Counted from the stretch's first letter, positions 1 through 10,310 are shown. The stretch: 64,000 nucleotides of DNA from Flavobacterium agricola (GCF_025919725.1 NZ_CP081495.1:1674001-1738000); one strand, 5' to 3'. The notes: generated by a model from the letters alone, not told the origin. Made by a program: numbers and translations.

Positions 1-660
1 CCTTATATTCTTAGTATTAAAGATGGTCAAAATGCAGAAGACAGTTATGTTTTAATACATGAGAATGATGGTTTTATAAAAAAAGAATCTACCAATATTT
101 TTAAAAATTTAAAATTTGCAAAATTAAGTGCAAAGCCAGCAATTACTTATCCAATTATCCCAAACACCGAACTTTATAAAACAAAATATGTTGGTGATTG
201 GCTTGGTTTACCCGATGATGTTACTTTAGCATTACCTTATGGCAAATGGGCAGTATATATAACCAGCTTAATTTCATTAAACAATACCACCGATGTTTTA
301 AGTTACAGAAGTTCAGCTATAACAACAGAAATTATGCTAATTGATTTAGATAATTATAACAACAATATATTTGATAAACCATCTAAAGATACAGAAGGAA
401 ATAGCCAGAATAGCTTAAATGGAAATGGTTTTGTAGCTGGAAACATTGTTTTTCCGAGTAGTAAAGATATTGTAAAAGGAATCATTATTATAAACAATAA
501 CGATAGTAATAGAAGAATACGCAATTACCGTTTTGCAGCGCGCATTTCTGTTGATACCAAGCACTCAAATACATTTAATAGTTTAAAAAACAATTCACTA
601 AATGCTATTTTGCATAAAGATTTTAGACAAAATCAAGTTTATGCAATTCCGCTTAATTAA
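1..660 (+). CDS. Hypothetical protein, 3' part only (5' end outside window)
   Basis: The frame is open from the first base of the window to the TAA at 658-660, so this is the C-terminal 219 residues of a longer protein; the ATG at 334 is internal. I recognise no catalytic motif. The segment with LPYGKWAVYITS resembles LPPGRWAVNFSI in the next gene, so the two are probably tandem paralogues. The stop lies 3 bp before the next start, indicating one transcript. Function unknown. The exported or surface location is inferred only from the paralogue's signal peptide. Confidence 0.6.
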   Translation, partial: PYILSIKDGQNAEDSYVLIHENDGFIKKESTNIFKNLKFAKLSAKPAITYPIIPNTELYKTKYVGDWLGLPDDVTLALPYGKWAVYITSLISLNNTTDVLSYRSSAITTEIMLIDLDNYNNNIFDKPSKDTEGNSQNSLNGNGFVAGNIVFPSSKDIVKGIIIINNNDSNRRIRNYRFAARISVDTKHSNTFNSLKNNSLNAILHKDFRQNQVYAIPLN

Positions 661-663
661 ATC

Positions 664-1413
664 ATGATGAAACTATTTTTAAACATCATATTATGTAGTT
701 TATTCTATTTTAGCTCACAAGCTCAAATAGGTATAAATTTTGTGCCTAATCCAAACGAAGTTAACAACAGCCCTTTAATAATAAAAACTGATCAGCCAAA
801 TGCTTTACGCTTTGTACCTGAAGGAACTGAACCTTTACCTGGTCAGGTTTTAATATCTGATGATGAAGGAAACGTAAGATATGGTGATTTAACAGCAACA
901 GAAATTGATTTTGTGAATGGCGTTTTTAATGGAGGTGTTAATGCCGAAGATTTATACAGAAACAATAAGGTATTTGATTCTAATGCTTATATAGATTTAC
1001 CACCGGGAAGATGGGCTGTAAATTTTAGCATCAAATTTCAAGTAGTTAAGTATTCAACCGTTAATGAAACAACTGAAAATTTAGAACGTGATGAAGCCAT
1101 TTGGGCGAGAATTATTTTATCAAACACTTCTGGGAACACAACAAATTACAATACTGATAGTACAAAAGATATCGCTATTCCTAATCTTTATTTAGCTTCT
1201 GGTAGTTTAGTAGGCCCAACGCAATACACGAATGTTAAAGGGGAAATTTATATTCTAAATAGCTTAACCACAACTAAAAGATACTATTTAAAAGTATTTT
1301 TAGAGAAATATAATTTAGATGATCGTAGAAGAATAAACTACAAACTAATAGATTTTGCAGCAGGTCCAATATTAAACGGAGTGGATCGTTTTTTTGCTAT
1401 TCCTGCAAACTAA
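664..1413 (+). CDS. Exported hypothetical protein, paralogue of the upstream gene
   Basis: 249 residues with a clear signal peptide: Lys near the start, hydrophobic residues 5-17, then SSQAQ as a likely signal peptidase I site near residue 21. The start is either of two consecutive ATG codons (664 or 667). The body is Asn/Thr-rich and polar, with no membrane segment and no type IX sorting tail. It shares the LPPGRWAVNFSIKF-type segment with its upstream neighbour, from which it is separated by only 3 bp. It is the last gene before a bidirectional terminator. No family recognised; function unknown. Confidence 0.6.
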   Translation: MMKLFLNIILCSLFYFSSQAQIGINFVPNPNEVNNSPLIIKTDQPNALRFVPEGTEPLPGQVLISDDEGNVRYGDLTATEIDFVNGVFNGGVNAEDLYRNNKVFDSNAYIDLPPGRWAVNFSIKFQVVKYSTVNETTENLERDEAIWARIILSNTSGNTTNYNTDSTKDIAIPNLYLASGSLVGPTQYTNVKGEIYILNSLTTTKRYYLKVFLEKYNLDDRRRINYKLIDFAAGPILNGVDRFFAIPAN

Positions 1414-1420
1414 TACAAAT

Positions 1421-1453
1421 AAAAAAAGCCGAAACAATGTTTCGGCTTTTTTT
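1421..1453. terminator. Bidirectional rho-independent terminator
   Basis: A-run, stem AGCCGAAAC / GTTTCGGCT with a 3-nt loop, then a T-run. It serves the plus-strand gene ending at 1413 and the convergent gene ending at 1452. Confidence 0.85.
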
Positions 1454-2813
1454 ATTTAATTGCGTTAATTATATCGTATTTAGTAATAATATGGTGTTTA
1501 CCATTTTCTAATTCTAATAAAACTGCATGATTATCTTTCGTAATTAATTTAGAAACCTCATCAACCGGAGTATTTGCTTTTACTACCGGATAAGGTTGCC
1601 CCATAATTTCACGAATAGGTTTTTCTGCAATGTTTTTATCGCTTACATAAGCTGCAAATAAATCCGACTCATCAATAGAACCAACAAATCCGTTTACGTC
1701 TAAAACCGGAATTTGAGAAATTTTAAATTTACGCATTCTATCAATTGCATGCGAAACCAATTCTTCAGTACGCGCAACAACCAAAGGTTTATCAATGTGA
1801 GATTGAATTAAATCTGATGCTTTAATAATTTCATCATCTAAATACCCACGCTCACGCATCCAATCATCGTTAAAAATTTTACCTACATAACGAGAACCTG
1901 AATCATGGAACATTACCACAACCACATCTTCTGGCTTTAACTCGTCTTTTAATTGTAATAAACCTTTAATAGCAGAACCAGATGACATACCCACAAATAA
2001 TCCTTCTTCTAAAGCTAAACGACGGCAATATACAGCAGCATCTTTATCTGTTACTTTAGTAAATTTATCGATTAAAGAAAAGTCCACATTTTTAGGTAAA
2101 ATATCTTCACCAATACCTTCGGTTACGTACGAGTAAATTTCATTTTCGTCAAAAACACCCGTTTCATGATATTTTTTAAAAACCGAACCGTAGGTATCAA
2201 CACCCCAAATTTTAACGTTAGGATTTTTTTCTTTTAAATATTTTGCAATACCAGAAATTGTTCCTCCAGTTCCAACTCCAACAATAAAGTGCGTTACTTT
2301 ACCATCTGTTTGTTCCCATATTTCAGGACCAGTTTGCTCGTAATTTGCTAATGCGTTAGATGGATTATCATATTGGTTTACGTACCATCCGTTTGGTGTT
2401 TCTTCAGCTAAACGCTTAGAAACTGAATAATATGAACGTGGATCTGTTGGTTCTACATCAGTTGGGCAAACCACAACTTTAGCACCTACAGCACGTAAAA
2501 TATCAACTTTTTCTTTAGATTGTTTATCAGTGGTAACACAAATTAACTTATATCCTTTAACAATTGCAGCAATAGCTAATCCCATTCCGGTATTACCAGA
2601 TGTTCCTTCTACAATAGTTCCTCCTGGTTTTAGGCGGCCGTCTTTTTCTGCATCCTCAATCATTTTAAGTGCCATACGGTCTTTACATGAGTTACCAGGA
2701 TTAAAGAATTCTACTTTAGCTAAAACTTGACAAGGAAGCTCTTTGGTGATATTGTTTAGCTGAACTAAAGGCGTATTTCCAATAGTTTCTAGCACGTTTT
2801 TTGCGTATTTCAT
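1452..2813 (-). CDS. PLP-dependent cysteine synthase / cystathionine beta-synthase-like enzyme with CBS domains
   Basis: 453 residues. The N-terminal about 320 residues are a fold-type II PLP enzyme of the cysteine synthase family: NPGNSCKDR with the Schiff-base Lys at about residue 44, the substrate loop TSGNTG at about 71-76, and the phosphate-binding loop GVGTGGTISG near 180. Residues from about 335 to the end form a tandem CBS (Bateman) pair that usually binds adenine nucleotides. This architecture matches bacterial cystathionine beta-synthase-type proteins, so it acts in cytosolic cysteine or homocysteine metabolism. Whether the acceptor is O-acetylserine/sulfide or serine/homocysteine cannot be told from sequence. 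It is a single gene between two terminators. Confidence 0.88.
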   Translation of the reverse strand: MKYAKNVLETIGNTPLVQLNNITKELPCQVLAKVEFFNPGNSCKDRMALKMIEDAEKDGRLKPGGTIVEGTSGNTGMGLAIAAIVKGYKLICVTTDKQSKEKVDILRAVGAKVVVCPTDVEPTDPRSYYSVSKRLAEETPNGWYVNQYDNPSNALANYEQTGPEIWEQTDGKVTHFIVGVGTGGTISGIAKYLKEKNPNVKIWGVDTYGSVFKKYHETGVFDENEIYSYVTEGIGEDILPKNVDFSLIDKFTKVTDKDAAVYCRRLALEEGLFVGMSSGSAIKGLLQLKDELKPEDVVVVMFHDSGSRYVGKIFNDDWMRERGYLDDEIIKASDLIQSHIDKPLVVARTEELVSHAIDRMRKFKISQIPVLDVNGFVGSIDESDLFAAYVSDKNIAEKPIREIMGQPYPVVKANTPVDEVSKLITKDNHAVLLELENGKHHIITKYDIINAIK

Positions 2814-2895
2814 TGTTTTTTATATGAAAATTTGCACAAAGGTATTGAATTTAAATGTTTTTAAAAAACATCGATGTTTAAGATTATGATAAAAT

Positions 2896-2923
2896 AAAAA
2901 CCATTGCAAAAGCAATGGTTTTT
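2896..2923 (-). terminator. Rho-independent terminator of the porin gene
   Basis: Stem AACCATTGC / GCAATGGTT with an AAAA loop flanked by A- and T-runs, placed just after the porin stop on the minus strand. Confidence 0.75.
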
Positions 2924-2928
2924 ATTTG

Positions 2929-4899
2929 TTATGAGAAAAACATCCAGGTAATTCCGAATCGAATCATAAATGGTTTGGCTGGATAATTTGGTGAAGCATA
3001 AAAATCTTGTTTGGTAACAAATTTAGAATTGATATTTTCAGCTTTTAAAAACAATCTAAAGGTTCTAATTTTTGCGTTTACAAAAAAATCTAAAACCGGA
3101 TAATCTCCAATTTCTTTATCGTGTTGCACGGTCATATCTCCCAAAATGGTATTATACTCATTGGCATAATATTTTGTAAAGTAATTTATTGTAAAACCGG
3201 TTTGCATGTACAACGCTTTATTAAAAAAGTGATTGTTGTAAAAAATACTGTTACGAGTTAAAATTTCGGGCACATTTACAATTGGATCGTTTTGCGAAAC
3301 TTTTTGATACAGCACCGTGTGATCTGAACCAAATTTACCAAACTTAAATTGACGACCAACTTTAGCTGAGAAATAATTTATAGCACCGCTGTACTGAAAC
3401 GGTTTTGCTAACAAGGTTGCTGGTAATCCGTCTAAATTTATTTCGTTAGATGTGTTTGCAAAATACAAATGGTTATTTAATACGCGGTAATTTACCTCTG
3501 CATTAATCCATTTGGTATTTGCTTTTGCTAAAAAGCTGGTACTTTTTTCGTTAATAAAATTATTATACCAATTGTAGTTTAAATATGAACTTTGAAAAAG
3601 CGTATAATTTAAATCAGGAATTTTTGATAAGCGCTGAAAACCAAGTTCAACAACATTTTCGTTAGCATCATCAAACGCATAACGCGCAGTTAAATCTAAT
3701 TGATTGGTTGCCGGACCAACAAAACCAACTTTAGCATCTGCATAAAGTTTCCATTTATTAATCTGATAAAAATAATTCGCCCCTAATGTATTAATACGAT
3801 CCGTTTGTTTATTCGGAATTAATCCGTTTAAAGAATAAACATACGATTTGTAAAAATAATTGTAATTAATATCCTCTATATAAGCTTTTAAACTTCCGTA
3901 ACGATCGTGTTTGTACGCAACACCAACCTGATTGTACATGCGGTTAAAACGTGTTTTATCGTTTAGGTTTGATGTAAAATAATCGCCAAAACGCGAAGTT
4001 GCGCTAGCATTTATATAATTATAAAACTTATTATCGTAAATAAATTGATGATGTAAAACTAACGAATTAGGATTTGTTTTGTTGATACGAAACGAATGAT
4101 CTATAAAAATGCGTTGACCTTTAAGCATCGAATTTCCTGTTTCCATATAAACATCAACTTGTGCTTTATTGGTATACGGTCCTTCAGGATTTTCGTATTG
4201 CGATAAATTAGAAAGCCCACCGTTTTCACGCAACATAAAATCTTGCGCAGCAAAATGTGCTTTTAAATAATATCGTTTATCAGGCGTATTATACGAGGTT
4301 AAAAATCTAAAACTTCCGGTACTGGTTAACTCGTTAAAATAATAACCAGTAGAACGCAAACCGCGGTAACCAATACCAAAGTTTAAATTAGGTTTAAGAT
4401 TGGCTGTTACAAAGGCATCTAAATTTTGCCCTCGTCCCATAACCGATTTGTAATACAAATCTGTAAACGGCGTTGGTACGTGGTAGTATTTAATATCATC
4501 AACCGTTAAATAAGCCATGCTTCTGGCTTTAAACCCAAAATCGGGTAAGCTATTGGTTTTATTCAAATTAAAATCTAACGTATTGTAAACGTGTCCTTCG
4601 TTATCAAACTGCAACAAACCAAAATTATCTTTACGTAAATAATTGTGTTTGTATTCTGCCTGAATGGTTAACGTAGTATCAACATATGTGGTATCTTTAT
4701 GAATACTGATGATTTTATATTCATCGATGGTTGTTTTATCGAATTTGAAAGATTTATGCTGAACCGTGTCATTTTCGGTTGCCGAAAACACATTCAGTCC
4801 GCCTTGTTGTGAAGCATTGCCGTATTGCGACCCGTTATTGAACTGAGCAATAGATACCGAGCTGAAAAGTACTAATAATGCGAAAAGTAATTGCTTCAT
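2929..4899 (-). CDS. Putative outer-membrane porin (Porin_10-like)
   Basis: 656 residues. The signal peptide MKQLLFALLVLFSSVSIAQ ends at a typical AQ site. The remainder alternates aromatic and polar residues in many short amphipathic strands (for example repeated NYNYFYKSYVYS-like stretches) and ends in Phe-Ser (GITWMFFS), as expected of an outer-membrane beta-barrel. Length and composition fit the Bacteroidota putative porin family, whose members follow metabolic or envelope genes and have no assigned substrate. No plug domain or TonB box is seen, so it is not a TonB-dependent receptor. Monocistronic, with its own terminator. Confidence 0.75.
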   Translation of the reverse strand: MKQLLFALLVLFSSVSIAQFNNGSQYGNASQQGGLNVFSATENDTVQHKSFKFDKTTIDEYKIISIHKDTTYVDTTLTIQAEYKHNYLRKDNFGLLQFDNEGHVYNTLDFNLNKTNSLPDFGFKARSMAYLTVDDIKYYHVPTPFTDLYYKSVMGRGQNLDAFVTANLKPNLNFGIGYRGLRSTGYYFNELTSTGSFRFLTSYNTPDKRYYLKAHFAAQDFMLRENGGLSNLSQYENPEGPYTNKAQVDVYMETGNSMLKGQRIFIDHSFRINKTNPNSLVLHHQFIYDNKFYNYINASATSRFGDYFTSNLNDKTRFNRMYNQVGVAYKHDRYGSLKAYIEDINYNYFYKSYVYSLNGLIPNKQTDRINTLGANYFYQINKWKLYADAKVGFVGPATNQLDLTARYAFDDANENVVELGFQRLSKIPDLNYTLFQSSYLNYNWYNNFINEKSTSFLAKANTKWINAEVNYRVLNNHLYFANTSNEINLDGLPATLLAKPFQYSGAINYFSAKVGRQFKFGKFGSDHTVLYQKVSQNDPIVNVPEILTRNSIFYNNHFFNKALYMQTGFTINYFTKYYANEYNTILGDMTVQHDKEIGDYPVLDFFVNAKIRTFRLFLKAENINSKFVTKQDFYASPNYPAKPFMIRFGITWMFFS

Positions 4900-5013
4900 A
4901 TAAAAAAGAATTGAAAGGCAAAGAAACGAGAAATATAGAAATATCGCAAATATTTAAACAGCAATATGTGCCTTGCAAATAGGTTAAAATACTATTAAAA
5001 AGCCCAGTAAAAC

Positions 5014-5043
5014 AAAAAGCCACGAAGTACTTCGTGGCTTTTA
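5014..5043 (-). terminator. Rho-independent terminator of the susC-susD operon
   Basis: Stem AAGCCACGAAG / CTTCGTGGCTT with a 2-4 nt loop and flanking A/T runs, just downstream of the SusD stop on the minus strand. Confidence 0.8.
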
Positions 5044-5060
5044 TATAAAGTAAGAATAAA

Positions 5061-6449
5061 TTAATACCCTTGGTTTTGTTGAATTGGAGAAACGTTAGTT
5101 TCTCTTTGTGGAATTGGGAAAGCCAATCTGTAATCACCATAAGCTGGTGTATTAGCTACACTACGTCCTGTAACTTGAGGAACATTCATTTGTAAACGCA
5201 TTAAATCGTCAAAACGGAATCCTTCAGAAACAAATTCTTTATGTCTTTCATTAATAATAATGTCTAAAGTAACAGCAGTATATGCTTCAATACCTCTATT
5301 CTCAGCAATCTTATTAACTAATTCTAAAGCTTTAGCAGTGTCGCCCATTCTAAAAGCAGTTTCTGCAGCAGTTAAAACAATTTCTTCAAAACGAATAATT
5401 TTAACATTATCTGCACGGTCCCCGTATTTACCAGTATTACGTAAAACACCTTTAGCATCAACCGTTACAAAAGTACCACGAATATCATTTTCATCAGCAA
5501 AAAGTACATCTTTAACTTCTTTAACAACATAAACATCCCCGTAAGGTGTGTTATTATAAATTTGATATAATGAGTTTGTACCTAAGTTATCATTAGCTAA
5601 AAATTGTAACTCAAAAACAGAGTTAATACCAACTTCACCTAATTTAAAATTAGCAGCTAATTCAGTTGCAGTAGCTACCTGACCACCTAAAGCTAAAGCT
5701 TCAGTAGCAGCTTGATTTGCTACAACGTATTTTTGATCACCAAAGAATGGAGCTAAATATAAATTAACACGAGCTTTTAAAGCTAAAATTGCTTGCTTGT
5801 TAAATGCTGTTTTAGTAGTGATATCATTACCAGCTAAGGCAATAGCTTGATCAATATCTTCATTTAATTTCGCATCTAATTCTGTTAAAGTTATACGTGT
5901 GTAATTTGCATCTGTAACAACACCGTATAAAGAAATATAAGGAATAGTTAAAGATTCTTTAGTTAATGTAACATTTTGTTGACCAAAAAGTTTCATCAAG
6001 TCAAAATGAGCCAAAGCACGAATTGCATAAGCCTCTGCCTTAATTGCATTAATAGCATCTGGATCACCATCAGTTACATCTGCATTAATAGCAATATTTG
6101 ACATAGCTATTACTTGGTAAATAGCCGCCCAAGTATCAGCTGGATATGAACTTGTAATAGTTGTTGTAAATTCTCCTTCGCTTACAAAACGACCTGAAGC
6201 ACCATTTGATAAAGAGTTATCAGAGTGAACTTCATTAAAAATAACATAATCTCTACCATAATATGCTGCAGCAGACATATATTTATAAGCACCATTTACA
6301 GTCATTCTTAACTGTGTTTCACTAGAAACTGGGTTAACAGAAATATTTTCTTGGTCTACAACATTAGGTTCTAAACTATCATTACTACAAGATACAGTTG
6401 CAGCACTAAGTGCTACAATTGAAGCTATTGAATAAATTATTTTTTTCAT
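5061..6449 (-). CDS. SusD/RagB family outer-membrane nutrient-binding lipoprotein
   Basis: 462 residues. Lipoprotein signal with lipobox TVSC at residues 18-21 followed by SND, suiting surface export as in SusD proteins. The middle is alpha-helical and Ala-rich with TPR-like features (AINAIKAEAYAIRALAHF, ILALKARVNLYLAPF). The C-terminal half carries the typical NERHKEFVSEGFRFDDLMR segment, and the protein ends with the SusD signature RLAFPIPQRETNVSP. It starts 7 bp after the SusC gene, so the two form an operon and an outer-membrane uptake complex. No glycosidase or peptidase is linked, so the substrate is unknown. Confidence 0.93.
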   Translation of the reverse strand: MKKIIYSIASIVALSAATVSCSNDSLEPNVVDQENISVNPVSSETQLRMTVNGAYKYMSAAAYYGRDYVIFNEVHSDNSLSNGASGRFVSEGEFTTTITSSYPADTWAAIYQVIAMSNIAINADVTDGDPDAINAIKAEAYAIRALAHFDLMKLFGQQNVTLTKESLTIPYISLYGVVTDANYTRITLTELDAKLNEDIDQAIALAGNDITTKTAFNKQAILALKARVNLYLAPFFGDQKYVVANQAATEALALGGQVATATELAANFKLGEVGINSVFELQFLANDNLGTNSLYQIYNNTPYGDVYVVKEVKDVLFADENDIRGTFVTVDAKGVLRNTGKYGDRADNVKIIRFEEIVLTAAETAFRMGDTAKALELVNKIAENRGIEAYTAVTLDIIINERHKEFVSEGFRFDDLMRLQMNVPQVTGRSVANTPAYGDYRLAFPIPQRETNVSPIQQNQGY

Positions 6450-6456
6450 GCTCTAA

Positions 6457-9400
6457 TTAAAATTTAATGTTAGCAGATAACGAAACTTGTTTAATTGGAG
6501 GGTTCGCTAAATTAGTGAATCCGTCTGCACGAACTTCTGGATCATATTTTAAGTCATTGTCTTTAACCCAAGTCCACAAGTTTGTACCTCTTACTGAAAC
6601 TGTTACACCATCAATATGTGTATTTCTCAATAATTCAGATGGGAATTTGTATCCGATTGCTACGTCACGTAAACGAATAAAATCACCATCGTGTAAAAAT
6701 CTAGTTGAAACTTGTTCTGAAGTTGACGTAGTAGAAATTACTTTCGGAACGTTAGTAACATCACCAGGTTGTTGCCATCTATCTAAAATTGGAGTTCCGT
6801 AGTTATATGTATAAGAACGGTTACCAGTATTGTTAGTATATGTAGCCCAATCTTCGTAAATTTTATTTCCTCCAGAATAGTAGAATGTACCATCAATAAA
6901 GAAATTATAAATATCAAAATGTAACGTTAAGCCACCTGTATATTTTGGTAAAGCAGATTCACCTTGTAAAGCTACTGCAGCATCACCATAATTAGTAGTT
7001 GTAGCACCATCGTGTCCATTAATATAATATAGAGCTTGTCCTGTTTGAGAATCTACACCAGCATATTTACGCATATTCCATGCATATAATGGTTGCCCTT
7101 CTTTAATGATACGAGTTGATGAAACAATTTCCATTGGTTCACCTTGAATAGCGTCATAAGGCATTGATAAAATTTTGTTATTTACCGTTGCAAAGTTTCC
7201 GCTAATATTGAAGTTGAAGTTTTCTGTACGAACAACATCAATATCTAATTCAAATTCCCAACCTCTGTTACGCATTGCTCCAGAGTTAATTGCTTTAGTT
7301 GTATAACCAGTTGTAGATGTAATTGGGTTGTTAACAAATAATAAATCGCTTGATTTAGAATTATAGAATGCAACCGAACCAGCAATTCTGTTATTTAAAA
7401 CACCAAAATCAATACCTACATCTGTTTTTGCTTGAGATTCCCAAGTAATAATAGCTGGTAATTGCCCTAATTCGTATGACATTTGACCACCATAGCTAGA
7501 TGTACCTAGTAAAGATTGGTAGCTATTAATTGCAATACCGTTATTACCTGTTGTACCGTAAGAACCACGGATTCTTAATAAATCAATAAAATTAACATTC
7601 TCCATGAAGTCTTCGTTCATAATATTCCAAGCCCCACCAAGTGCCCAGAAATTACCCCAACGATTTTCAGGATTAAATTTAGAAGATGCTTCACGACGGA
7701 AAGAACCATCAATTAAGTATTTCCCATCATAGTTGTAGTTTACCATAGCTGTGTATGATAACTGCGCCCAATCATTATATGTATTGCTTGCATCCCAGTT
7801 AGCAGAAGTGTTTCCTAACATATCAAATCCTGGAGCAAGTTTTTCACCATAACCATATAAACTAGTGAATTTATTTTTTTGGTATTCCATTAATGCTTTC
7901 ACATTAAATTTATTTTTACCAAAACCAAATGCGTAATCTAATGAGTTTTGAATTACGTAGTTGAAATTCTTGTTAATTATATTTTCAGCATATCCTTGTG
8001 GAGTAACACCGTCACCGTGGTAAGGATTTGCATAATAGTTATGATCAGATAAGTTAAAGTCTAAATTAGCTGTTGAATTCCAACGTAAACCTTTTGCAAT
8101 TTCATAATCAACACCAAACGAACCCATTAAACGTGTTAAATCAGTAACGTTTTTGTTGTTTGAAATTGTATACAACGTATTATGTAAAGAACCTACGTTT
8201 GTATTGTAAGAACCATTTGCATTGTACGGATTGTACCATGGGCTCATGAAATACTGTGTTAACATTGGATTTGAAAAGTACGATCCATTTTCCATAATAC
8301 CATTTTGTTTAGTATTAGCAATACGGATGTTTGTTTTGAATCTAAATTTGTCTGTTAACTTAGTATCGTAAGCTAAATTTCCAGTAACACGACGGAAATC
8401 ACTACCAAAAGCAATAGATTCCGTTTTGTTGTATCCTAAAGATGAATAAAAGTTAGATTTTTCGTCACCACCTTGTGCAGAGAAATCTAAATTATAATAC
8501 AATGCATTTTTGTTAGTTAATTTACCAGCCCAATCATAATCTTGAGATCCAGCAGCTTTCCATGCATTTAAATTATTAAAAGCAGCAGAAGCAGTAGCAT
8601 TTGGTAATAACCCAGGGTTTGCAGTATAAAAATTATAGGTCTGATCTTTAGTAAAACCTTGAGCGACACCGTAATCATTAAATAATGATTCTAAAAATAA
8701 TTCTTCTTTCTGAGCTCCGTTTGCCATTTGCAAACCTCTAACCGCACGATTCTGAATACCTGCTGTAGTTGTTAAAGCAAATCTAGTTCCTCCAGATTTT
8801 CCTTTTTTAGTTGTAATTACAATTACCCCAGCAGCACCACGAGCACCATAAGGAGCTGTAGCTGTTGCATCTTTTAAAACCGTAATCGACTCAATATCTG
8901 AAGAGTTAATAGATGACAACGGAGATAAAGTTGATAAACCATCTTGCCCCATGTTAGAGTTAATCATTGGCATACCGTCAATTACGAACAATGGTTCTAA
9001 ATCACCACCAATACCAGAAATACCACGAATACGGATTTCTTGAGCAGAACCCGGAGTACCAGAAGTTGTAGCCATTTGTAAACCAGCCACACGTCCTTGT
9101 AATGCTTGGTCAGCAGAAACTAATGGTGTATTTTCAATTACACTACCATCAACTTTTACAGCACTACCCGTAACTTCGTTTTTCTTTTTAACTTGTCCGT
9201 ATGCCATAACAATTACTTCTTCTAACTGAGAATCTGAAGTAACCATTGTTACATTAATTGTGTTGGATTCACCAACGGTTTGAGTAACAGTATCCATTCC
9301 GATGAACGAGAATAATAATGTTTCTCCTGTTTTTACTTGAATAGAATATTTTCCATCAAAATCTGTTTGTGTTCCCATTGTTGTACCTTTGACAACAATA

Positions 9401-9525
9401 CTAACACCCGGTAATGGAAATCCATCTTCCATTACGGTTCCTGTTACAGTTTTCTCTTGTGCAAAAGATAACTGAACAAAAAACGCTGTAAGCAGCGTAA
9501 AAAACCATTTTAAATTCAATTTCAT
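6457..9525 (-). CDS. SusC/RagA family TonB-linked outer-membrane receptor
   Basis: I place the start at the ATG at 9525, which begins MKLNLKWFFTLLTAFFVQLSFAQ, a proper signal peptide; an upstream in-frame ATG at 9558 would only add 11 residues before it. The mature protein (about 1000 residues) begins with a carboxypeptidase-regulatory-like domain (TVTGTVMEDGFPLPGVSI to LLFSFIGMDT), then a plug (GLQMATTSGTPGSAQEIRIRG, GAAGVIVITTKKGK) and a long beta-barrel ending in KQVSLSANIKF with terminal Phe. Together with the adjacent SusD it forms a TonB-driven importer for an unknown oligosaccharide, peptide or other ligand. No regulator or degradative enzyme is next to it. Confidence 0.93.
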   Translation of the reverse strand: MKLNLKWFFTLLTAFFVQLSFAQEKTVTGTVMEDGFPLPGVSIVVKGTTMGTQTDFDGKYSIQVKTGETLLFSFIGMDTVTQTVGESNTINVTMVTSDSQLEEVIVMAYGQVKKKNEVTGSAVKVDGSVIENTPLVSADQALQGRVAGLQMATTSGTPGSAQEIRIRGISGIGGDLEPLFVIDGMPMINSNMGQDGLSTLSPLSSINSSDIESITVLKDATATAPYGARGAAGVIVITTKKGKSGGTRFALTTTAGIQNRAVRGLQMANGAQKEELFLESLFNDYGVAQGFTKDQTYNFYTANPGLLPNATASAAFNNLNAWKAAGSQDYDWAGKLTNKNALYYNLDFSAQGGDEKSNFYSSLGYNKTESIAFGSDFRRVTGNLAYDTKLTDKFRFKTNIRIANTKQNGIMENGSYFSNPMLTQYFMSPWYNPYNANGSYNTNVGSLHNTLYTISNNKNVTDLTRLMGSFGVDYEIAKGLRWNSTANLDFNLSDHNYYANPYHGDGVTPQGYAENIINKNFNYVIQNSLDYAFGFGKNKFNVKALMEYQKNKFTSLYGYGEKLAPGFDMLGNTSANWDASNTYNDWAQLSYTAMVNYNYDGKYLIDGSFRREASSKFNPENRWGNFWALGGAWNIMNEDFMENVNFIDLLRIRGSYGTTGNNGIAINSYQSLLGTSSYGGQMSYELGQLPAIITWESQAKTDVGIDFGVLNNRIAGSVAFYNSKSSDLLFVNNPITSTTGYTTKAINSGAMRNRGWEFELDIDVVRTENFNFNISGNFATVNNKILSMPYDAIQGEPMEIVSSTRIIKEGQPLYAWNMRKYAGVDSQTGQALYYINGHDGATTTNYGDAAVALQGESALPKYTGGLTLHFDIYNFFIDGTFYYSGGNKIYEDWATYTNNTGNRSYTYNYGTPILDRWQQPGDVTNVPKVISTTSTSEQVSTRFLHDGDFIRLRDVAIGYKFPSELLRNTHIDGVTVSVRGTNLWTWVKDNDLKYDPEVRADGFTNLANPPIKQVSLSANIKF

Positions 9526-9698
9526 GATGATTTTATTTGAGTTAGTCATTGGCAACAAATTTGATTAATATTAAATTCGGACACAAAAATTTAATATTAA
9601 AATAATTCTTTACAACTTGTTAAAGTCAACAACAATAAGCAATAAGAAGTTTTTTATGATAATTTTATTAAAAAAACACATATTTTAACACAAAAGAC

Positions 9699-10304
9699 AT
9701 GTTATTAAAAAAATACACAGATTATAATTACGAAGCTGGCGCTGATGAAGCTGGAAGAGGATGTCTTGCAGGACCAGTAACATGCTGTTCTTTAATACTA
9801 CCTTTACATTTCAGTAACAATACTTTAACAGACTCGAAAAAATTAACAAATTCCGTAAGGCAAGAGCTACGAAAAATCATTGAAGAAGAAGCTTTAACAT
9901 TTAAGGTCATTCATATTTATCCAGAAGAAATAGATCGCATCAATATTTTGAACGCTTCTATAAAAGGAATGCAAGAATGTACCCTAAATCTTAACATAAA
10001 ACCAGATTTTTTAATTGTTGACGGAAATAAGTTTAAACCCATAGATGGTATTCCGCATCAAACAATTGTTAAAGGCGATGCTAAGTTTATGAATATTGCG
10101 GCTGCATCTATATTAGCAAAAACACATCGAGATGCGTACATGGACAAAATTCATAAAGAATACCCCATGTACAATTGGAAAAAAAACAAAGGTTATCCAA
10201 CTAAAGAGCACCGAGCGGCAATTGCCAAATTCGGCCCATCACCATATCACAGAATGTCGTTTAAACTTTTACCAGATGATGAGCAATTATCTTTAGATAT
10301 ATAA
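9699..10304 (+). CDS. rnhB: Ribonuclease HII
   Basis: 201 residues, the usual length. It hydrolyses RNA strands of RNA-DNA hybrids and nicks at misincorporated ribonucleotides in the cytosol. The active-site motif AGADEAGRG gives Asp16-Glu17; further conserved pieces are LTDSKKL, FLIVDGN with the third acidic residue (about 106), and ASILAKTHRD with the fourth (about residue 136). The tail motif YPTKEHRAAIAKFGPSPYHR is typical of RNase HII. It stands alone on the plus strand, divergent from the susC operon and convergent with lipB, sharing a bidirectional terminator. Confidence 0.96.
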   Translation: MLLKKYTDYNYEAGADEAGRGCLAGPVTCCSLILPLHFSNNTLTDSKKLTNSVRQELRKIIEEEALTFKVIHIYPEEIDRINILNASIKGMQECTLNLNIKPDFLIVDGNKFKPIDGIPHQTIVKGDAKFMNIAAASILAKTHRDAYMDKIHKEYPMYNWKKNKGYPTKEHRAAIAKFGPSPYHRMSFKLLPDDEQLSLDI

Positions 10305-10310
10305 ACAAAA

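Noticed and set aside
5061..9525. A full polysaccharide utilisation locus around SusC/SusD
   Set aside because: No glycoside hydrolase, SusE/F-like lipoprotein or dedicated regulator is adjacent; only the pair is supported.
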